NCBI GenBank assembly: GCA_035555315.1
Contig: DATMGU010000095.1
Span: forward strand, 1-64,000
Source: DATMGU01 sp035555315
GTDB lineage: Bacteria; Pseudomonadota; Alphaproteobacteria; ATCC43930; CGMCC-115725
DNA: 64,000 nucleotides
Direction of reading: 5' to 3'
The translations under genes were made by a program, and so were the position numbers. Every line of letters begins with the position of its first letter. The stretch's first letter is position 1. Shown here in pieces: positions 8,146-17,429 of this stretch. The notes below the pieces were generated by a model, which was not told the DNA's origin, did no database searches, and worked only from the letters and a program-made list of their open reading frames with translations.

Positions 8146-9066
8146 ATGGAACTTCGTCATCTGCGGTATTTCGTGGCGGTGGTGCAGGAACGGAACTTCA
8201 CGCGCGCCGCTGAAAAGCTGCATATCGCCCAGCCGCCGCTCAGCCGTCAGATCCAGCAACTCGAAGAGGAACTCGGCCTCGCGCTGATCGATCGGGACAG
8301 CCGGCCGTTGCGAACAACCGAGGCGGGGCGGCTGTTCTTCGAGCACGCGACCCAAGTGCTGGAACGGGTCGAAGGCATGCGGGCCATGATGCGCCGCCTC
8401 CAGAACGCGGAACGGCCGCGCTTCGTCATCGGCTTCGTGGCATCCACGATCTATGCGGCCTTACCGAATTTGATCCGCCGCTTCAGGGCGACCGCCCCCG
8501 AAGTCGAGATCAGCTTGGTCGAAATGGTCAGCCTAGAGCAGATCGCGGCACTCAAGGAGGGACGGATCGATGTGGGGTTCGGACGCATCCGCTTCGACGA
8601 CCCCGCCGTCCGGCGCGACGTGCTGCGCGAGGAGCGCTTGGTGGCGGCCCTGGCGCTCGGTCATCCGCTGCTGGAGCGTGAGGGCCCTTTCAGCCTCGCT
8701 AGGCTCGCCGAGGAGCCGCTCGTCATCTATCCCCGCCAACCCCGCCCGAGCTACGCCGATCAGGTGATCTCGATCTTCCACGATCGCGGTCTCGAACCGC
8801 GGGTCGCCCATGAAGCGAGGGAGTTGCAGACCGCGGTCGGCCTGGTCGCCGCGGAGGTCGGCATCGCCATCGTTCCGACCTCGGTTCAGCGGATGAGACG
8901 GGACGACGTGGTCTATCGCGAACTCGACGATCCCAGCATCACATCACCGATCATCATGAGCCGCCGTTTCGACGATCGATCGCCCCAGCTCGATCTCATG
9001 TCGAAAGTGATCGTCGAGGCGTACAGGGAATGGGGCTGGGCGACGCCCGAGGGGTTAGAACGGTGA
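8146..9066 (+). CDS. LysR-type regulator of the benzoate/catechol operon (BenM/CatM/CatR-like)
   Basis: A 306-residue LysR protein with an N-terminal winged helix-turn-helix (residues 1-60, beginning MELRHLRYFVAV) and a C-terminal two-lobe effector domain. I chose ATG 8146 because family members start at exactly this residue; the longer frame from TTG 8116 would run through the operator. It is divergent from catB across a gap holding the ATAC-N7-GTAT site, so it almost certainly controls cat-ben. Whether the inducer is muconate, benzoate or both cannot be read from the sequence. Confidence 0.9.
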   Translation: MELRHLRYFVAVVQERNFTRAAEKLHIAQPPLSRQIQQLEEELGLALIDRDSRPLRTTEAGRLFFEHATQVLERVEGMRAMMRRLQNAERPRFVIGFVASTIYAALPNLIRRFRATAPEVEISLVEMVSLEQIAALKEGRIDVGFGRIRFDDPAVRRDVLREERLVAALALGHPLLEREGPFSLARLAEEPLVIYPRQPRPSYADQVISIFHDRGLEPRVAHEARELQTAVGLVAAEVGIAIVPTSVQRMRRDDVVYRELDDPSITSPIIMSRRFDDRSPQLDLMSKVIVEAYREWGWATPEGLER

Positions 9067-9094
9067 TCGCCAACAGGCTTTAGTGCCGCCGACT

Positions 9095-9724
9095 CTAGTG
9101 AATGACGGCCGTATCGGCCGGCGCATCGATGCTCGCGGTCAACACCGGGTGGCTGTCGATCGAGTTCCAGCGCAGCGCGTTGATCTGGCTCTGCCGCATC
9201 ACCCAGCGATAGGGCAGGTTCGACCACAGCACGACGTTCTGGAAGCGGCTGTCCAACACCAGATCCCCGGCGGTGGTCGGCACCACCAGCACCAGATGCG
9301 CCTCGTTGGTCTCGGTGATGGCGACGGTCAGCAGCAGATCCTCGGGGTTCCAACCCGCCGCGATCAGCGCGCGCCGCTTGCCCAGCGCATAGCGATTGCA
9401 GTCACCGCGGCCATCCGTCGAGTAATCCCAGTTGTTCGGCTGTTCGGTCCGATAGTGAATCTGGTTGTTGATCTCGGTCTGGACCCGGCTCAACTCGGCG
9501 AGGCGCGCGTCGGAGTACTTCACCTTGCTGGGAGCCTGCGCATCGGCTTTGCAGTCGTTGATGTGCCGCATGCAGAACACGACGAAGCCCGGCGGGGGTG
9601 GTGCCGTTTCTCCCAAAGCCATTGTTAGTTGTATGCCTGTAGTGGAAGCCGCCGCTACTGGAGCAGAAAAGCCTAAAATTCCACACAAAATTGCCACAAC
9701 TACAAGGGAAACTTTACCGAACAT
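9095..9724 (-). CDS. Transglutaminase-like cysteine peptidase (Peptidase C93 family), exported
   Basis: A 209-residue protein with an N-terminal signal peptide (hydrophobic residues 4-25 ending AAA). The transglutaminase-like core has the catalytic cysteine in GDCNRYA, histidine in EAHLVLVV and aspartate in LVLDSRF. This fits bacterial transglutaminase-like cysteine proteinases (PF06035), typical of alpha- and gammaproteobacteria and often tied to large adhesins or c-di-GMP signalling. No such partner is nearby, so the substrate is unknown. Its upstream region is unusually A+T-rich. Confidence 0.85.
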   Translation of the reverse strand: MFGKVSLVVVAILCGILGFSAPVAAASTTGIQLTMALGETAPPPPGFVVFCMRHINDCKADAQAPSKVKYSDARLAELSRVQTEINNQIHYRTEQPNNWDYSTDGRGDCNRYALGKRRALIAAGWNPEDLLLTVAITETNEAHLVLVVPTTAGDLVLDSRFQNVVLWSNLPYRWVMRQSQINALRWNSIDSHPVLTASIDAPADTAVIH

Positions 9725-10116
9725 CAGAATAACTCCCGCCTTTGTCTGACGAGATTTTGTCTCTAGTCTCTTAACTCAAAGTAAATATCGCAATTGTATC
9801 TAATATCTATTTAGTTGATTTTGTTTATTGTTTATCTTTGTTTTGTTTATAATTTACATAAAATTTATCCCACTGCGACGCGATCGCCACCAAGGGGTAA
9901 CCCCTTGAATTCCAACGGATGAAACGACGAGGGAGAGGTGCATCGGTGGGTGCCGAGACCTTGAAAAGGCCTGTTGATCGTGGCTTGGCGACCGGAGCCA
10001 AGCCGGCTTGCATGGCTGAAACCTTGACGGGAATTACTCGAAAACGAGCAACTTCGATGCAGTGCACACTTTTTTAATCTTAGCAAACTCCGAGAAGTTC
10101 GCTCAGGAGCCGAGAA
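9725..10116. other. A+T-rich region followed by a run of short hairpins; possible structured RNA
   Basis: Bases 9735-9875 are far more A+T-rich than the rest of the window. They are followed by closely spaced inverted repeats. CAAGGGG/CCCCTTG (9891-9907, 3-nt loop) and CCTT/AAGG (9959-9969) are short. GGCTTGGC/GCCAAGCC (9982-9989 with 9997-10004) is a perfect 8-bp stem, and CTCG/CGAG lies at 10037-10048. A T6 run follows at 10070-10075. An 80-codon frame on the minus strand (10067-9825) covers the same stretch but has no recognisable domain. A structured RNA or a small mobile remnant is more likely than a gene. Confidence 0.35.
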
Positions 10117-10917
10117 TTAGCGGCTGGAGGGAGCCGGCAGCAGATCGGCGGTGTAACCGAGCACGCGGTAGGCGGCGAGGCCGACCCATTCCCGCGCGGC
10201 GGCGTCCAACTGCGTCAGACGCTCGCTCACTTGCGCCACATGGGACCCGCCGCCATCGGGACGGGTGGTGTAGTCGACCGGCCACGGCACGACCGGCCAG
10301 CCGACGCGCCGAAAGATGCCGACCGATCGGGGCATATGCAGCGCCGAGGTCACCAGCAGCCAGGTCTCGCCCGGCTTCGGTTGCATCAGCGTCCGGGTGA
10401 AATTGGCGTTCTCCCAGGTGTTGCGCGACTTGTCCTCGAAGGTGATCGGTGCCGGATCGATACCGATCTCGGCCAGCACACCGCGCGTCACATCGGCCTC
10501 GGTCATCAGCGTGTCCGGAAACGGTTCGCCATTGCCGCCGGCGATGACGATGCGCGCCCTGGGGAAGGCACGCATCAGCGCCACCGTCGCGATCAACCTG
10601 CCCTCGGCATGGCCGAAAGTCGGCTGGCCGCGCGCCTCCGACAGCGCCGGCAATTGCCCGCCGCCCAGCATGACGATGCCGTCGACCACGGCTGGCGCCG
10701 GACCTTGCGGAAACCGGTTCTCGAGCGGCAGGGTCAGCCAGGCCGGCACCGGCAGGATCAGGACCATCGCCAAGACGATGGCGGCGGTGGCGGCGAGCGC
10801 GGTCCCGAGCCGGCGCCAGCGCCGGGTAGCGCCCAGGATCACGCCCGTGAGAAGGCAGCACAGCAGCAGATCGCTCGGCGCCATCAGCCACCAGGCCAGC
10901 TTCGACAGGATGAACAT
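10117..10917 (-). CDS. YdcF/ElyC-family (DUF218) membrane protein
   Basis: A 266-residue protein with two N-terminal membrane segments (about residues 5-30 and 38-62) and a DUF218 domain with the diagnostic GIVMLGGGQ and IVIAGGNGE strands and a DKSRNTWENA segment. E. coli ElyC, of the same family, affects envelope peptidoglycan and lipid-carrier metabolism; YdcF binds S-adenosylmethionine. The exact reaction is not known for the family. It lies 6 bp downstream of gpsA and is probably co-transcribed with it and tsaD. Confidence 0.85.
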   Translation of the reverse strand: MFILSKLAWWLMAPSDLLLCCLLTGVILGATRRWRRLGTALAATAAIVLAMVLILPVPAWLTLPLENRFPQGPAPAVVDGIVMLGGGQLPALSEARGQPTFGHAEGRLIATVALMRAFPRARIVIAGGNGEPFPDTLMTEADVTRGVLAEIGIDPAPITFEDKSRNTWENANFTRTLMQPKPGETWLLVTSALHMPRSVGIFRRVGWPVVPWPVDYTTRPDGGGSHVAQVSERLTQLDAAAREWVGLAAYRVLGYTADLLPAPSSR

Positions 10918-10923
10918 CGGGCG

Positions 10924-11943
10924 TTATTCGGCCCGGAACGGACGGGTCAGCAGGCCGCGGATCGTCTCGTCGATGCCCGCACCCCGATGCAGGATGGCGT
11001 CGACCGCGGTGACGATCGGCATCTCGACGCCGAGCCGGGCCGCCAGTGCCGCGACCGCCGCCGCGGTATCCACTCCTTCCGCCACCGACCGCCGGCCGGC
11101 GAGGATTTGGGCGAGGCTCTGCCCGGCCCCCAGCGCCGCCCCGAGCGAGCAGTTGCGCGACTGTGTCGCGGTGCAGGTCAAGGTAAGGTCGCCCAATCCG
11201 GACAATCCCGTCAGCGTCGCCGCCCGACCGCCCCTGGCGACCGCCAGGCGGACCATCTCGGCCAATCCGCGGGTGATCAGCGCGGCGCGCGCGTTGTCGC
11301 CCAGCCCCCGCCCCGCGACGATGCCGCAGGCGATCGCCAGCACGTTCTTGACCGCGCCGCCGATCTCGCAGCCGATCGGATCGTCGGACAGATAGGGCCG
11401 GAAAGCCGGCGTGCCGAGACAGCCGACCAGCCGCTCGCCCAGGGCGCTGTCCAGCGTTGCCAGGGTGACCGCCGTCGGCAAGCCGCGCGCGACCTCGATC
11501 GCGAAGGTCGGGCCGCTCAACACCGCCTGCGGCCGGCCGGGCAGCACCTCGGCCACCACCTCGCCCATGGTTGCACCGCTGCCTTGCTCGACCCCCTTGG
11601 TCGCGATCACCACCGGTATCGTAGGCCCCAGGAACGGGGCGAAGCCGCGCGCGACGCGGCGCAGATGCTGAGCCGGCACCGCCAACAGAACGATCGCCAC
11701 ACCGGCCACCGCGACCGACGGATCGGCCGTCGCCTCGATCGTGGGATCGAGTGCCACACCGGGCAGATAGACCGGATTCTCATGCCGGTCGGCGAGGGTC
11801 GCGGCGATCGCCGGGTCATGCGCCCATAGACGGACGACGGTGCCGGCACGCCGCGCGGTGATCGCCAGGGCGGTGCCCCAGGCACCGGCGCCGATGATCG
11901 TCAGCCGTTCCGGCGCGTCCTTTGTTTGTGGGGCGCCGGTCAC
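10924..11943 (-). CDS. gpsA: NAD(P)H-dependent glycerol-3-phosphate dehydrogenase
   Basis: Reduces dihydroxyacetone phosphate to sn-glycerol-3-phosphate, the backbone for phospholipids. The 339-residue protein has the N-terminal GAGAWGTALA dinucleotide motif, the ATKGVEQGSG loop, SGPTFAIEVARG and the catalytic-lysine segment GGAVKNVLAIACG. Its start overlaps the stop of tsaD by 4 bp, the common tsaD-gpsA order of alphaproteobacteria. Confidence 0.96.
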   Translation of the reverse strand: MTGAPQTKDAPERLTIIGAGAWGTALAITARRAGTVVRLWAHDPAIAATLADRHENPVYLPGVALDPTIEATADPSVAVAGVAIVLLAVPAQHLRRVARGFAPFLGPTIPVVIATKGVEQGSGATMGEVVAEVLPGRPQAVLSGPTFAIEVARGLPTAVTLATLDSALGERLVGCLGTPAFRPYLSDDPIGCEIGGAVKNVLAIACGIVAGRGLGDNARAALITRGLAEMVRLAVARGGRAATLTGLSGLGDLTLTCTATQSRNCSLGAALGAGQSLAQILAGRRSVAEGVDTAAAVAALAARLGVEMPIVTAVDAILHRGAGIDETIRGLLTRPFRAE

Positions 11944-13031
11944 GCCTTCACCCCGGCGCCGATCGCCGGTGCCGCGCTCGGATCGAGCGGCCAGCGCGGC
12001 CGGGCGGCGAAGCTCAAATCATCGACCAGCCCGAGCCGCAGCCGCTCCACGCCGGCCCAGGCCACCATCGCGCCGTTATCGGTACACAGCACCGGTGGCG
12101 GCGCCACGAAGCGCAGGCCATGCCGCTCGGCAAGCTCCGTCAGGCGACGGCGGATCGCGCCATTGGCCGCGACACCCCCGGCCACCACCAGGGCGGCGCC
12201 CTCCGGATGGCGCTGACGAAACAGCTCGATCGCCCGCGCGGTGCGATCGGCCAGGGAGGCCGCCGCGGCCTCCTGAAACGCCGCGGCCAGGTCGGCAATA
12301 TCCTGTGGCCCCCCATCCGTCGGCAACCGGGCCGCGGCTAGGCGCACGGCGGTCTTCAACCCGGAAAACGAAAAATCGCAGCCGGGCCGGCCGACCATGG
12401 GTCGGGGCAGCGGGAAGCGCGCCGCATCGCCCGATGCCGCCGCGCGCTCGACCGCCGGACCGCCCGGATAGCCCAGGCCCAGCAGCTTGGCGGTCTTATC
12501 GAACGCCTCGCCGACCGCGTCGTCGATGGTGGTGCCCAGCCGGACATAGCGCTCGACACTCTCGACGATCAGCAATTGGCAATGCCCGCCGGAGATCAGC
12601 AGCAGCAGATAGGGAAACCGCAGCGGCGCGTCCGGCGGCACGGTCAGCCGGGCGGTCAGGGCATGGGCCGCCAGATGATTGATCGCCATGAACGGCAGGC
12701 CGGTCGCCAGCGCCAGCGACTTGCCGCTGGTGATCCCGACCAGCACGCCGCCGATCAGCCCTGGCCCCGCCGTCGCGGCGATGCCGTCGAGCTGGCGCAA
12801 GGCGAGCCCCGCCTCGTCCAGCACCTGGCGGATCACGCCATCCAGATGGTCGAGATGCGCCCGCGCCGCGATCTCCGGCACCACGCCACCATAGGGACGG
12901 TGATCGGCAAGCTGGGTGTGGACGACCTGGGAGACGATGCGACCGGGCATGTCGGGATCGGCGACCGGCATCGTCTCGACGATCGCCGCCGCCGTCTCGT
13001 CGCAGCTGGTCTCGATACCCAGGACACGCAT
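11940..13031 (-). CDS. tsaD: tRNA N6-adenosine threonylcarbamoyltransferase
   Basis: Transfers threonylcarbamoyl to A37 of tRNAs reading ANN codons, with TsaB and TsaE. The protein begins MRVLGIETSCDETAAA, as in nearly all TsaD proteins, which is why I chose ATG 13031. ATG 13049 adds six residues, and the longest frame (13190) would overlap the next gene. The metal-binding HxxxH (ARAHLDHLDG) is at about residues 59-68, and the ASNK-fold glycine loops (GHCQLL, GVAANGAIR) follow. It ends in a 4-bp overlap with gpsA. Confidence 0.95.
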   Translation of the reverse strand: MRVLGIETSCDETAAAIVETMPVADPDMPGRIVSQVVHTQLADHRPYGGVVPEIAARAHLDHLDGVIRQVLDEAGLALRQLDGIAATAGPGLIGGVLVGITSGKSLALATGLPFMAINHLAAHALTARLTVPPDAPLRFPYLLLLISGGHCQLLIVESVERYVRLGTTIDDAVGEAFDKTAKLLGLGYPGGPAVERAAASGDAARFPLPRPMVGRPGCDFSFSGLKTAVRLAAARLPTDGGPQDIADLAAAFQEAAAASLADRTARAIELFRQRHPEGAALVVAGGVAANGAIRRRLTELAERHGLRFVAPPPVLCTDNGAMVAWAGVERLRLGLVDDLSFAARPRWPLDPSAAPAIGAGVKA

Positions 13032-13143
13032 GATGCGGGGGACTCTCATGATGCCGGCGGTATAGGGCGCCGGGCGCGTCACCACAAGCGGGAGCGGTAT
13101 TTCAGGCCGCCCCCGTCGATGTCGAGAGAGTGTCGGCCGGCGC

Positions 13144-15081
13144 CTAGACCACGTCGCGCAAGGTGAGTTCGACATCGCGATCGCCCGCATCGGTGTGGAT
13201 GCGCAGGCGCAGCTTGGTGCCGACCGGGCGATGACTCATCGCGTCGCGCTCCTCGTTGGACATCTGGGCGGGGTCGCGGCCATCGATCGACAGGATGCGG
13301 GTACCCGGCGCCAAACCAGCCTGATCGGCCGGGCCGCCCGGCACCACCTCGAACACGCTGCCATCCTGCTTGATGGTGAAGCCGGTGCGGTTGAACACCT
13401 CGCGTTCGCCGAAGAACCGGTTGGGCTTCAGATACAGCCGGCCTTTCGAATAATCGAAGGTGACCGTGAATCGGCGCAGGATGCCTTCGCCGACATTGCC
13501 GGCGATTTCCGGATCGTTGAACGCGCCGCTTTGCTGGCGGGTGAGGAAGGTGACCGGTCCATCGATGGCGACATCGCCCAGCTTCAGCTGGCCGACGCGC
13601 ACCACATCGGCGCGGATGGCACCGCCAAAACCGTAGCCGGTGATCAGCGTGAAATGCGCGCCGTAACGCTGCGCCAGCCCCTCGCGTTCGACGAAGGGCC
13701 GCATCAGGTCGAGCGAGGCGCCATTGCCGGTGTCGATCAGGAAGCGTCCGCCGATCCCGTCGATCGACCCATCCACCTCGGGCACCCGGTCGCGCAGACG
13801 GAACGGCACTAGGGTGCCGGCGTCGCGAGGATCGAACGCATCCGGCCGTGTCAGCGTCAGGCTGTGCTTGTCATGATCGATGGTCGCGACCAGGCGTTGC
13901 AGCAGCTCATAGCCGATCAGGCCGCGGAACGGCAGCCGCGATCCCAAATCGATCGAATCGGTCGGGATGACGTAGAACAGCTGATCGGTGAGCCCGACCT
14001 CGCCCACATCCAACCGGGCGACCCGCGCATAGCCCGCGTCGAAGCTGGCCTCGCCGACCCCGTGTCCGCGCAACGCGCCTTCGATCGGCAGGCCCAGCTC
14101 GCGCGCCAAAGCCGGCTCGATGCTGTTGGTCGCCCCGGTGTCGAGCGCCAGGCGGAACGGGCCTTTGCCATTCAGCTTGACGTCGACCAGCATGGTCCCG
14201 CCGACCACGGTGAAGGGCAGCGTGGTCGATTGTTTCCCTCCCGCGATCGACACATCGGTCGCATTCGATGCCGGCATGGCGAAAGGCGCGCCCGCGTCGG
14301 TATCGGCGACGTCCAAGGTGACGACCCGGGCAGTCTGATCGATGGCGCTGCTGCCGTCGGCCCGGGACCGGGTGAGGAACGGCAAGATCAGCCCGGCGAC
14401 GGGCCGGTAGTCGCTCGTATCGTAGACCCGGGTCTCGATCGGACCGGGCACCACGATCCGGTCGATCAGATGCGTCTTCCGGTCGATCGACAGGGTATAG
14501 GGGGCGCCGCCGACCGGCACGATGCGCAGCAGATCATCGTCGTGGCCGCTGTCATGCGCCTCGCCGACCAGGGTTATGCTGGCAGGGAACCGGTCGGGAA
14601 ACAGATACCCGAACGCGGTGTCATAGGCGTCGCGCACCGCATCGGCCCGGTCCGCACCCTGCTTCAGATGGACGCCGCCGCCGGCATCGCGATCCCAGAA
14701 GGCAGCACCGTCGAAGCCCTCCATGCCCTTGACCGGCCCGGCATCGACGTTCAGGGCATAGCGCATGGTTTTGAGATCGACCCAGGTCTCGGCGCCGCCG
14801 TTGAGACCATTGGCCAAGACCGCCTCGCGGATATGCAGGGTGCCGACCTTGTCCCAGACCGCTCCGCCCGTCGCTTCCTTGAATTGCGCCAGGAGCCGCA
14901 GCGCCGCGGGATCGGACGGCGGGAGCCGAGCTTGGGGAACGCCGATAACCGCCGGCTGATCAATAGTTGGCTGGTCAGCGGTCGGCTGATCGACAGTCGG
15001 GCCGGCGATCGCCCCCGCGAAGGGGAGCACCGAAACGATCATCGCGAGCAGCGGGCGGAACGGGTGGAGGAGGGGCGACAC
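13144..15081 (-). CDS. Exported double retropepsin-like aspartyl protease with C-terminal PDZ domain
   Basis: A 645-residue protein with a signal peptide (about residues 1-27) and a low-complexity repeat TVDQPTADQPTIDQPA right after it. A lipoprotein-carrier-like beta region comes next, then two aspartyl-protease-like domains with LALDTGATNS and FLIDTGNGAS, and a PDZ domain near residues 565-640. The DTG motifs are those of retropepsin-like enzymes, so a periplasmic protease or processed-peptide-binding role is plausible but untested. It is encoded separately from tsaD (112-bp gap) and back to back with hemD. Confidence 0.8.
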   Translation of the reverse strand: MSPLLHPFRPLLAMIVSVLPFAGAIAGPTVDQPTADQPTIDQPAVIGVPQARLPPSDPAALRLLAQFKEATGGAVWDKVGTLHIREAVLANGLNGGAETWVDLKTMRYALNVDAGPVKGMEGFDGAAFWDRDAGGGVHLKQGADRADAVRDAYDTAFGYLFPDRFPASITLVGEAHDSGHDDDLLRIVPVGGAPYTLSIDRKTHLIDRIVVPGPIETRVYDTSDYRPVAGLILPFLTRSRADGSSAIDQTARVVTLDVADTDAGAPFAMPASNATDVSIAGGKQSTTLPFTVVGGTMLVDVKLNGKGPFRLALDTGATNSIEPALARELGLPIEGALRGHGVGEASFDAGYARVARLDVGEVGLTDQLFYVIPTDSIDLGSRLPFRGLIGYELLQRLVATIDHDKHSLTLTRPDAFDPRDAGTLVPFRLRDRVPEVDGSIDGIGGRFLIDTGNGASLDLMRPFVEREGLAQRYGAHFTLITGYGFGGAIRADVVRVGQLKLGDVAIDGPVTFLTRQQSGAFNDPEIAGNVGEGILRRFTVTFDYSKGRLYLKPNRFFGEREVFNRTGFTIKQDGSVFEVVPGGPADQAGLAPGTRILSIDGRDPAQMSNEERDAMSHRPVGTKLRLRIHTDAGDRDVELTLRDVV

Positions 15082-15284
15082 CGGTCAAAGATCGTGGTGC
15101 CCCGGTGCCCAATCAATAGGGCGATGGCGAGGACACGATGATTCGATGCCCGGACTCGCTTTATGCCACCCGGCCGACGGCGAATTGATGCGGACAAGCC
15201 TCTGATCGGCCGCTAAACAGAAGCCATGAAAGCGCTTTGGCGGATCAGCACTCGCAACACCTGCGGGATGACGGTGGCTCACCG

Positions 15285-17429
15285 ATGAAGGTGCTGGTCA
15301 CCCGACCCGAACCCGACGCGACGGCCCTGGCGGCGACGCTGCGCGCGGCCGGCCATACGCCGCTGATCGAGCCGCTGATCACCGTCCAGCCGATCGAGGC
15401 GGCGCTGTCGCTGAACGGTGTCTCGGTGATCGTATTCACCAGCGGCAACGGCGTGCGGGCCTTCGCCGAGCGGGTCACCCAGCTTGATCTGACGGTCTGG
15501 CGCGATCTGCCGGTCTACGCGGTGGGCGATCAGACCGCGGCGCGGGCACGCGCGATCGGCTTCAAGATGGTCAAAAGCGCCTCGGGAACCGTCGAGGACC
15601 TGGCGCGGCGGATCATCAGCCAAGTGCCGCCGACCGCCGGGCGCTTGCTGCACGTGTCGGGGGCGGACATCGCCGGCGATCTGGCCGGCAGCCTCACCGC
15701 CGCGGGATTTCAGCTGGATCACGTCCGGCTCTATGAGGCGGTGCCGGCCAAAAGCCTATCGGCCGCGACCGTGGCGGCGTTGCAGGCGGGGACGATCGAG
15801 GGCGTGCTGCTGTTCTCACCCCGTACCGCCCGCATCTTCGCGACGCTGCTCGAATCTGGCGCGCAGCGGATCGACGTCAGCACTCTTACCGCCTTCTGCC
15901 TCAGCCAAGCCGTCGCCGACGCGGTGCGGGACGTGCCGCTCGCCGGCCGGATCGTGGCGGCGCATCCGGATCAGACGACGCTGCTCGCCACCCTGCCGAT
16001 TGCCGATCCAACCGAAGCCGACAAGGCCGCCACGATTTCGCCGAAGTCCCGGCCCAAGGAAGCATCCGTGAGCACAGAACCCACCCCGCCTTTCACCCCG
16101 TCCATCGCCCAACCCGACAAGGCGCCACCCGGCAAGGCACCTTCCGCCGCGGTCACCCCCGCCGCCATGCGCGGCGCGGCGGCGCCGAACACCGCGGCCA
16201 AGCCGCCAGGGTCGCAATCATCGGGCGCGCAACCGCCAGGATCCACACCACCGAGATCCACAGCCGCCGCCAGCGCCCCGGCGGGGTCGCAGGGCGGTGG
16301 ACGGCGCTGGGCGGCGGTGGCCGTGATCGTCGGTCTGTTCGTGATCTGCGCCGGGGCGGCCGCTTATTGGGTGCCGACGCTGATCCCCTTGCTACGGCAG
16401 AGCCTCGGCGGCGGCGACGCCAATACGGCATCGGCCCCGGCGGCTCCGACTCCCGCCCCAGCAGCTCAAACCCCCGCGGCTCAGGCCCCCGCACCTCAGG
16501 CGGGCCAACCGCAACCAAGCTTGGCCGATCTGGCACAGCGGCTGCAAACGCTGGAAACCGCGGTCACCGGCCGGGCCAGCCGAGATTCGGTAACGACGGT
16601 ACAGAAAGACCTGGCGGCACAGCAGGCCGCCTTGGCCGAACTCGCCCGCAAGCTGGATGGGTCCGGTGTGCAAGGCCTAAGCGACGCGGTACAGGCGCTG
16701 ATCGCCGATCAAAGACGCCTCGCCGTATCGGTCGCCGAACTTAGCCAGCATGTCGACAAGCTGGAGGGGCAAGGCGCCGGCCAGGCCTCGGCGGCGCGAA
16801 CCGATCAGGTTCTGCTGCTGGCAAGCGGTCAACTGCGCGAGGCGCTGGCCGGGTCCGGCCCCTATGACGCGCCGGTCGCGGTGCTCCGCGCGGTCGCCCC
16901 GGACGATGCCGATTTGGGCCGCTCGCTGCAGGTGCTGGAACGGCATGCCCGCACCGGGATCCGCTCGCGCGCCTTGCTGATCGACGATTTCGCGGCGCTG
17001 GAGCCGACGATCCTGCTGCCGGCGCCGATCGCCGGCGACAGCTGGGCGCAGCGAGCCTTGCAGCGGGTCGAGGGGCTGATCTCGATCCGCCGGGTCGATG
17101 GCGGAAATTCGGGTACCGGCACTACGGCAGCCCCGGCGGGAACGCCCGACCGGGCGGTCGCCGGGGCCGAGGCGGCGCTGAAGGCCGGCGACCTCGCCGG
17201 GGCGATCAGCGCGCTCCAGGCCCTGCAAGGCCCCCAGGCGCAGGCCGCCGTCGGTTGGCTGGCCGAGGCGCGCAACCGGATCGAGGCCGAGCGTGCCGCC
17301 AACGACGTGACCGCCGCCCTCACCCAGCGGCTCGGCAAGTCGTCCGATGCCAAATCGATCGATGGAGGCAAACCGGCGGATGGCACCAAACCGGTCGATG
17401 GCACCAAGCCCGCGGAAAGCCGTCCTTGA
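15285..17429 (+). CDS. hemD: Uroporphyrinogen-III synthase fused to a mitofilin-like membrane protein
   Basis: Residues 1-245 are HemD, which closes hydroxymethylbilane to uroporphyrinogen III (VTRPEPDA start, FTSGNGVRAF, LLFSPRTARIF). After a Pro/Ala-rich linker there is one membrane helix (about residues 348-370), another Ala/Pro linker and a coiled-coil, mitofilin-like C-terminal half (COG4223). In most alphaproteobacteria these are separate genes. Here the frame is continuous, but a GTG at 16068 with an AAGGAAG ribosome-binding site could also start the second half separately. ATG 15285 fits the HemD N-terminus. No hemC is adjacent. It is followed by hemY with a 1-bp overlap. Confidence 0.88.
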   Translation: MKVLVTRPEPDATALAATLRAAGHTPLIEPLITVQPIEAALSLNGVSVIVFTSGNGVRAFAERVTQLDLTVWRDLPVYAVGDQTAARARAIGFKMVKSASGTVEDLARRIISQVPPTAGRLLHVSGADIAGDLAGSLTAAGFQLDHVRLYEAVPAKSLSAATVAALQAGTIEGVLLFSPRTARIFATLLESGAQRIDVSTLTAFCLSQAVADAVRDVPLAGRIVAAHPDQTTLLATLPIADPTEADKAATISPKSRPKEASVSTEPTPPFTPSIAQPDKAPPGKAPSAAVTPAAMRGAAAPNTAAKPPGSQSSGAQPPGSTPPRSTAAASAPAGSQGGGRRWAAVAVIVGLFVICAGAAAYWVPTLIPLLRQSLGGGDANTASAPAAPTPAPAAQTPAAQAPAPQAGQPQPSLADLAQRLQTLETAVTGRASRDSVTTVQKDLAAQQAALAELARKLDGSGVQGLSDAVQALIADQRRLAVSVAELSQHVDKLEGQGAGQASAARTDQVLLLASGQLREALAGSGPYDAPVAVLRAVAPDDADLGRSLQVLERHARTGIRSRALLIDDFAALEPTILLPAPIAGDSWAQRALQRVEGLISIRRVDGGNSGTGTTAAPAGTPDRAVAGAEAALKAGDLAGAISALQALQGPQAQAAVGWLAEARNRIEAERAANDVTAALTQRLGKSSDAKSIDGGKPADGTKPVDGTKPAESRP
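16055..16070 (+). promoter_or_regulatory. Possible internal ribosome-binding site and GTG start for the mitofilin-like part
   Basis: AAGGAAG (16055-16061) lies 6 bp before an in-frame GTG (16068-16070), residue 262 of the hemD fusion, at the junction of the HemD domain and the linker. It could allow translation of a separate membrane protein of about 453 residues in addition to the fusion. Confidence 0.4.

Noticed and set aside
9825..10067. An 80-codon minus-strand frame in the A+T-rich island
   Set aside because: It has no good ribosome-binding site or domain, and its codons cover the row of hairpins. A structured RNA or decayed sequence explains it at least as well.
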